Source: Mactromeris polynyma
Lineage: Eukaryota > Mollusca > Bivalvia > Venerida > Mactridae
NCBI GenBank assembly: GCA_032209605.1
Contig: JASFXZ010000039.1
Location: forward strand, 1,860,001-1,924,000
DNA length: 64,000 bases
Reading direction: 5' to 3'
This document shows positions 57,945 through 64,000 of this stretch, one piece after another. How positions within the stretch are numbered: position 1 is the stretch's first letter; each line of letters begins with the position of its first letter. The notes under the pieces are model-generated. The model did not search any database. It was given only the letters and a program-made list of their open reading frames with translations, and was not told the origin of the DNA. A program made the translations under genes and the position numbers.

Positions 57945-59716
57945 TATGTTTACAGTATGGCGACTGTATGGAAGGCAGTTTATGTTTACAGTATGACAAC
58001 TGTATGGAAGGCAGTTTATGTTTACAGTATGGCGATTGTATGAAAGGCAGTTTATGTTTACAGTATGACGACTGTATGGAAGGCAGTTTATGTTTACAGT
58101 ATGGCGACTGTATGGAAGGCAGTTTATGTTTACAGTATGGCGACTGTATGGAAGGCAGTTTATGTTTACAGTATGGCGACTGTATGAAAGGCAGTTTATG
58201 TTTACAGTATGACAACTGTATGGAAGGCAGTTTATGTTTACAGTATGACAACTGTATGGAAGGCAGTTTATGTTTACAGTATGACTACTGTATGGAAGGC
58301 AGTTTATGTTTACAGTATGACGACTGTATGGAAGGCAGTTTATGTTTACAGTATGACGACTGTATGGAAGGCAGTTTATGTTTACAGTATGACGACTGTA
58401 TGGAAGGCAGTTTATGTTTACAGTATGGCGACTGTATGGAAGGCAGTTTATGTTTACAGTATGACGACTGTATGGAAGGCAGTTTATGTTTACAGTATGG
58501 CGACTGTATGGAAGGCAGTTTATGTTTACAGTATGGCGACTGTATGGAAGGCAGTTTATGTTTACAGTATGACGACTGTATGGAAGGCAGTTTATGTTTA
58601 CAGTATGACGACTTTATGGAAGGCAGTTTATGTTTACAGTATGGTGACTGTATGGAAGGCAGTTTATGTTTACAGTATGGTGACTGTATGGAAGGCAGTT
58701 TATGTTTACAGTATGAAGACTGTATGGAAGGCAGTTTATGTTTACAGTATGGCGACTGTATGGAAGGCAGTTTATGTTTACAGTATGAAGACTGTATGGA
58801 AGGCAGTTTATGTTTACAGTATGACGACTGTATGGAAGGCAGTTTATGTTTACAGTATGAAGACTGTATGGAAGGCAGTTTATGTTTACAGTATGGCGAC
58901 TGTATGAAAGGCAGTTTATGTTTACAGTATGACGACTGTATGGAAGGCAGTTTATGTTTACAGTATGACGACTGTATGGAAGGCAGTTTATGTTTACAGT
59001 ATGGCGACTGTATGGAAGGCAGTTTATGTTTACAGTATGAAGACTGTATGGAAGGCAGTTTATGTTTACAGTATGGCGACTGTATGGAAGGCAGTTTATG
59101 TTTACAGTATGAAGACTGTATGGAAGGCAGTTTATGTTTACAGTATGGCGACTGTATGGAAGGCAGTTTATGTTTACAGTATGAAGACTGTATGGAAGGC
59201 AGTTTATGTTTACAGTATGGCGACTGTATGGAAGGCAGTTTATGTTTACAGTATGACGACTGTATGGAAGGCAGTTTATGTTTACAGTATGGCGACTGTA
59301 TGGAAGGCAGTTTATGTTTACAGTATGGCGACTGTATGGAAGGCAGTTTATGTTTACAGTATGACGACTGTATGGAAGGCAGTTTATGTTTACAGTATGA
59401 AGACTGTATGGAAGGCAGTTTATGTTTACAGTATGGTGACTGTATGGAAGGCAGTTTATGTTTACAGTATGACGACTGTATGGAAGGCAGTTTATGTTTA
59501 CAGTATGGCGACTGTATGGAAGGCAGTTTATGTTTACAGTATGACGACTGTATGGAAGGCAGTTTATGTTTACAGTATGAAGACTGTATGGAAGGCAGTT
59601 TATGTTTACAGTATGGTGACTGTATGGAAGGCAGTTTATGTTTACAGTATGACGACTGTATGGAAGGCAGTTTATGTTAACAGTATGGTGACTGTATGGA
59701 AGGCAGTTTATGTTTT
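57945..59716 (+). repeat. 36-bp minisatellite, about 49 units
   Basis: The unit is TATGTTTACAGTATGACGAC plus TGTATGGAAGGCAGTT, period 36. Units are almost identical; nearly all variation is in three adjacent bases within the ATGACG segment (ACG, GCG, AAG, GTG, ACA, ACT). The segment lies between TACAGT and ACTGTA, which are perfect complements, so each unit holds a 6-base dyad with a 6-base spacer. Because 36 is divisible by three, the array is open in several frames on both strands. The longest plus frame (57,968-59,680) repeats MEGSLCLQYDDC and ends at a TTT-to-TTA change. Common variants change the residue in that frame, the second plus frame also stays open, and both start inside the array, so I do not call a gene. 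Confidence 0.97.
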
Positions 59717-60042
59717 GTATCCTCTCCTTCAATCTGCAAAATAAACTGTCAGCTTTAATTTAGCAATGTTAAATTCCAATGTAATTTATTCAATAAAATC
59801 AGCATCTTAATGCTTCTGAGTAATAAAACTGCTCTGTGAAGGGTGTATATCTGAAAGCTGATTATATATCTGTAAGATAGATAACAATGATGGGAAGGCA
59901 AAAACAATGTTTTTATTGTCTGACATTATGTCTAATGGTTATGAATAATGTCATGGTGTGTGGCAGGATGACATTTTCCCTATTATCTGTCTGTTTTAAA
60001 AAACCATCAAAAGCAACCTGAGTTAACCTGGACACAGGTCTT
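59717..60042. other. Unique flank, no gene
   Basis: Several AATAAA words (59,739 and after) but no transcription unit that they would serve. Confidence 0.4.
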
Positions 60043-60099
60043 ATTCTTGCACCTTGAACCCATTCTTGCACCTGGAACCCATTCTTGCACCTTGAACCC
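60043..60099 (+). repeat. 19-bp tandem repeat, three units
   Basis: ATTCTTGCACCTTGAACCC, ATTCTTGCACCTGGAACCC, ATTCTTGCACCTTGAACCC in direct tandem. Confidence 0.92.
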
Positions 60100-60119
60100 A
60101 TTAATGTTGTTGTGGTCAT

Positions 60120-60510
60120 TTAATCCAAAATCTTTTTTAACTTCATTTTGCATGAAAGATATATAAGGGTTGTCCCAAATTTACTTTTATGTCCAAAGAC
60201 ACATTTGTTACATTGATTTTTGAAGACATATTCATTGATGAGATTTGAGGGTTGGTCCAATTTCATTTTGAAATCTAAATGATAGATATAAGAGGGCTGT
60301 CCCAAATTTATATATGGATTTCCGAAGACGTAATTATTCATGAGTGACAGATACATTTGGGTTGTCCTAAATTTACATTGACCTCTGACAATGTATTCAT
60401 TGATAAATGACAATAATATATTATCATTGACCTCCAAAGACATACTTGTGGATAAATGATGGACACATGAGGGTCATTCCAAAATTACATTGAATTCTAA
60501 AGACAAAGTG
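60120..60510. repeat. Degenerate ~60-bp tandem repeat with GGGTTGTCCCAAATTT motifs
   Basis: About six diverged units share A.GGG(T/C)(T/C)GTCCCAAATTTA, a TTT.(C/G)AAAGACA block and ATTCATTGAT or ATTATTCATGAG. Occurrences of the GGG.TGTCC word lie near 60,168, 60,251, 60,293, 60,350 and 60,469. GAGGGCTGTCCC also occurs at the presumed mariner end at 27,385, so the array may have grown from a mariner terminus. That link is speculative. The minus-strand open frame over it is repeat-derived. Confidence 0.6.
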
Positions 60511-60610
60511 CCATAGTAAGGTTGCACAAATATTTGTGTCTTCTGGCTGCCAAACAGTGCATGCCAACACATCATTTATGCAATTCATTTCAAATTCTCT
60601 TCAAAGTTTA

Positions 60611-60668
60611 CAGATTTATAGACCTATATACAGATTTATAGACCTATATACTGATTTATAGACCTATA
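60611..60668 (+). repeat. 20-bp tandem repeat, three units
   Basis: CAGATTTATAGACCTATATA is repeated three times, the third starting CTGATTTATAG. Confidence 0.92.
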
Positions 60669-62019
60669 ATACTCTGATCATAGACTGATACACCACCAAG
60701 ATGATCAACATTATTCATGACATGCAGTCCATTGAACAGCACAAGATGGCTCATGACTAGTAACCTTTCATGTTTTATTACAAATCATTATATTTGATCT
60801 CTGACATTTCTCACACAACACGGGGCCAATGAACAGAGAAATATTTCATCACAGAGACTGACTTAAGACATGTTTAAAGTTTTAATCATTCACTTACTTA
60901 ATTATGTATGAATGTGTGAACATTTTCAATGTGATTGCTACTGTCTGCAGTGATGTTCAATCGAAACTCCCTGAAAGTTCACTTCCTAATTCGTCTGATT
61001 TAATACCTTTGCAGGGTGACATGTCGCCTACGGTTGATTTAAATTTGCAGAATTGACTTTGCCAAATTATCAACCCCTCCTTGACAATTTACAGGGCACC
61101 CTGTCTGTCGAGTTTATCAAATTGTCAGTTTAATTGTCTTCATTATCTATTCATTGTCCTTATGTTGTAGTACATGGTTTCCTGTGAGGTTATTAAGATT
61201 TATGTAACATACTACAGCACCTGTGGGTAATCTTATAAGATTACCGGTAATCTAATACGCCTGTATTTTTATGAAAACGTTAAAAAAAATAGCATTGAAA
61301 TATAAAATATGCATGTTGAACCATGGTTTTCGGAAGAATTATCCATGGAAAAATAACCCTGAACATTGGTGCTCAAAAAGTCCTGTAAATTAACACACCA
61401 ATGATTGATTTATCTGCGATATATACACAACAATATTTCATGCCCATGTAAACAAATATTGACCAACACTGTTTTTATTCCAATATTTAACGATATATTC
61501 ATTTTTGGAGATAAGTTGTTCACAGTTTTTGTTCTTAAATGTTCTTGCATTCCAGACCAGAATTTCCACGTTTTCACTGGTGCTGGAAAATAGTCTTACA
61601 ACACAGACACCATCTTCCCATGTAGGATGAGTCTCATGCTGATGATGTCACATAACAAGGAATGATAACTGGAATGAATTAGTAAAAGCACACAATAATG
61701 TAATGAAAAAGTCCTTAAAAGTCATTTTACTTAATCTCGTCCTTTAATTTTTAAGAAAGCAATGCAAGAAATAGAATGTATCACTGGCTTTGTGTGCGGA
61801 TGAAAATATCTGGCTCTTGGATAACTGTTTAGGTGGAAACTCGGCACAGCCTTGATCCGCTAAAACAGTAATATGTGTGCGGGATATTTTTATCCGTACA
61901 GATTCTTATAGTATTAATCGAACAATATATATGTACAAACATTATGTGTAAAAATAATTGTGGGGATTTTGTTGAGATGCCCATCTATGCTCTTCTATCT
62001 GATTTGAATATTCTTTTTG
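60669..62019. other. Gene-free stretch
   Basis: AT-rich. The open frame at 61,405-61,593 has no recognisable domain. Confidence 0.45.
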
Positions 62020-62250
62020 TATACCCCCACCATTGGAAGAAAAGTGGCATAAAGTGTTACCCCCTCCATTACTGTCTGTCCATTTGTCTGTCCATGCAAA
62101 AAATCAGTTTCCCACCAATAACTCTTGAAAGAATAGATGGATTTATTCATATTGCTTCAAAATTATTTAACCTTTACAGACAAAGTGTTTGCATTCTACT
62201 GAAAAGTCCATAGCAGGGACATCTGTGTCTTATGGATGCATCTAGGTTGA
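62020..62250 (+). repeat. Dispersed repeat family K, copy 2
   Basis: TACCCCCACCATTGGAAGAA, GGCATAAAGTGTTACCCCCT, CCACCAATAACTCTTGAAAG, ATGGATTTATTCATATTGCT, CCATAGCAGGGACATCTGTG. Same block order as 30,594-30,880. Confidence 0.7.
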
Positions 62251-62914
62251 ATTGATTACCTAGATTGATGGTACCAGTGATTTGAGACATGCACTACCTA
62301 ATAACTGATACACCATTGAGCAGAATTGTGTTAGATTGGAGATACAGTCCACAAAGTAATGCTTGCATGTTATATAAGGGTTGCACTGCTTTGAACCTTA
62401 TCTTAGGCTTTTCAAAATTGGCTTCTTGTCTGTCCTTCCATTACATTAACGTTAGTATAATAATTATGATGTTTATGGCTTTCCAAAGTTTTTTCTTTCT
62501 AGTAGCAATAATTAGGTGATGTTTTATTTGACCATTTATTGTTTTGCTGAGTCAGCGAATATTATGGCTATACTTTCACATTGCCCTTACTGACGGCTGA
62601 CCCCAGAGATTGCTCATATTTAACTTACATTATCCTGGCCATGTACTTGCATAATCCACGCGTTATCAATATAGACTTATGCATCTATGTATGAGTTTGA
62701 CCTGAATATATTATCTGCTAATGAAGATGGAAATGAATTTATAACTAAGCTTAAGACTTTCTGTATGTATTGTCATTATTCACATTATGCAACCAATGTC
62801 TGACACCCAGATATGAACCACTTGCTGACTGTATATACCTGAAAGTTGGTATGAATATATAAACTAATTGTGTTCTCGAGATCCATAAATAAATATTGCG
62901 ATCATCATGTCTAA
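62251..62914. other. Gene-free stretch
   Basis: No supported feature. The open frame at 62,289-62,519 has no recognisable domain. Confidence 0.4.
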
Positions 62915-63300
62915 CCCCCCCCCCCCCTCCGATACTTCAGGGAGACATATTGTTTTAGGTCTGGTTGTCCATCTGTCTGTCTGTTAATCATGTCTGCTAA
63001 GTATCTTTTTACTCTCTCATAGGAATTTCAAATGTTAATCCTAATGGGATGATGTGCAGAACAATCAGTTCTCATCTGATCAAGATGGTATAGTGGGATC
63101 AAATCTGAAATAGGCAGTTTTGGAGGAAGACAGATGGACTCAACTCATATTTGGGACATAAGCATTGGATTAAAAAGTGCTGGTCAATTTGATTCCAGTT
63201 ACATTCCACCAATGTTTGGAGGAGTTGTTGCCCTTTGTTGACTTCAAACCCCATAGCAGGGGGTATCCATTTCTAATAGACACATCTAATTTACACCTAC
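62915..63300 (+). repeat. Dispersed repeat family K, copy 3 with poly-C leader
   Basis: A poly-C run, CAGGGAGACATATTGTTTTA, GGTCTGGTTGTCCATCTGTC, then GATGGACTCAACTCATATTT, TCCAGTTACATTCCACCAAT, GGAGGAGTTGTTGCCCTTTG, CCATAGCAGGGGGTATCC and ACACATCTAATTT. The second half matches the other K copies. Confidence 0.7.
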
Positions 63301-63470
63301 ACAACAATTCACTTTTTAAGGTATTTGCCTGATGTATGAAATCTACTAATTTCTGAACACTTGTTACATGTTGAATTGCAGCATCAATTTGGGAGGGCAT
63401 GACAAGTGGATACTTATCAGGGTAATCAAGGGTTGGATCAGTCTTCACGTGTTTAGTTCTTATAATATGA
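63290..63470 (-). CDS. Unassigned open segment, possible exon
   Basis: The minus-strand frame reads about 55 residues with balanced composition: KTDPTLDYPDKYPLVMPSQI, then DAAIQHVTSVQKLVDFIHQA and KSELLCR, before it runs into the family K repeat. AG|GTGTAA at the end of the segment could be a donor. No convincing acceptor lies upstream; a TGA closes the frame near 63,490. I recognise no domain. It could be a chance frame, a transposon fragment or an exon. Confidence 0.25.
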
Positions 63471-64000
63471 TACAGGTTTATCTTTCATTGTAATCTTGAT
63501 ACTTAGTACTTCCTTTCTTGAAGTATCTTTCTCTTGAATGCTCAAGAAATCTGATTCAGTTACAGTTACATTAATGTGATTTCAATATCATGAAATATAT
63601 TCTTCCTTAATTACAGTTTGGTGTCAAATTTGGAATTCCAAGAACTTGAGCTGATTTGCATCCATGTTTAAGGTAGGAACAGATTTAATTATTTTGAAAT
63701 TCTAAGAATATTGTCATACATTGTAAATGTTTTCTCCCTGAATAATCCAACTATTATTTCAGAATGATTTATCATTATAAAACACCTAGACATATAAATG
63801 AGGGGCCTCCATGTGTCATATACTAGCTTTACTTAGCTAGTTTATTCCCGCATGCAGACTTTAATTCAATTAAACTCGACTAGTTTCTTTACAAAGACTT
63901 ATTTGGGAAATATAAATGAATTAGGGAAAGATGTAAGCACAATAGGGGAGCCTGAAAAGTAGCAAAATTCGATAAGATTTGAATTAAGATCAGTAGTTTG
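63471..64000. other. Gene-free stretch to window end
   Basis: No supported gene. A 56-base segment with good-looking splice signals at 63,617-63,672 was rejected because two frames have mid-segment stops and the third stops just before the donor. Confidence 0.45.

Noticed and set aside
57968..59680. 570-residue open frame of 12-residue MEGSLCLQYDDC repeats as a secreted or structural protein gene
   Set aside because: A 36-bp unit without a stop word is open across the whole array in any such frame; a second plus frame and minus frames are also long. The frame starts at a repeat ATG, the common variants are non-synonymous, and no unique N-terminus with a Met or signal peptide is seen.
57945..59716. 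CRISPR array or repeat-spacer system
   Set aside because: Units are contiguous with no unique spacers, and the surrounding sequence is eukaryotic.
63617..63672. 56-base plus-strand segment between TTCCTTAATTACAG and GTAGGA
   Set aside because: Two frames have a mid-segment stop and the third stops just before the donor, so it could only be untranslated; chance is likely.

Overview
The window looks like eukaryotic, intron-rich or intergenic DNA from an invertebrate, most likely a bivalve mollusc. It is visibly AT-rich, has no dense ORF layout and no intact protein gene. It is filled with repeats whose form is known from bivalve genomes: short tandem units ending in TCAAGGTCA or AGGGGTCA, a tRNA-derived SINE whose body carries GTGGTTCTAC and GGGTCTTCCTCC, a repeat ending in GAGCGATATAGGGC...GGCTCTCTTGTT, and ACCTCCCTT and GGATCCGCCCCT motifs. 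The bivalve assignment is inference from repeat style; no host gene confirms it.

Layout. 1-16 kb is mostly unique AT-rich DNA. It holds three copies of a ~310-bp dispersed element (Repeat A: 4.79, 10.13, 14.78 kb; a fourth partial inverted copy at 28.43 kb), two GTCA-type tandem repeats (5.85-6.29, 12.54-12.93 kb) and a 71-bp minisatellite (6.55-7.44 kb). 16.3-19.6 kb is a small inverted-terminal-repeat element followed directly by a two-part minisatellite (31-bp units, then 33-bp units). 20-28.9 kb has a SINE, a tandem dispersed repeat, a ~1.9-kb element with TTCATGAAC-rich inverted ends, a mariner transposase fragment and a ~0.4-kb duplication. 29-49 kb is sparse: a 59-bp-arm inverted repeat, a decayed Tc1-like element, a full-length SINE with an internal 61-bp triplication, and a few exon-like segments. 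The best exon candidate is at 42,204-42,296 on the minus strand.

49-55.2 kb is a transposon cluster: a Tigger/pogo-like element with a TA target duplication (49,220-50,439), a 352-bp element with 13-bp inverted ends, a MULE transposase pseudogene whose three exons still join in frame by splice phase (53,468-54,783, minus), and a non-LTR retrotransposon C-terminal fragment next to it (54,815-55,123, minus). 57,945-59,716 is a 36-bp minisatellite of about 49 units. Because 36 is divisible by three, it produces long open frames on both strands that are not convincing genes. The last 4 kb has more dispersed repeats and one unassigned open segment.

No working gene set or pathway can be reconstructed. 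The window is best read as repeat-rich non-coding DNA with fossil transposases. All boundaries were read by eye, so repeat edges may be off by tens of bases.
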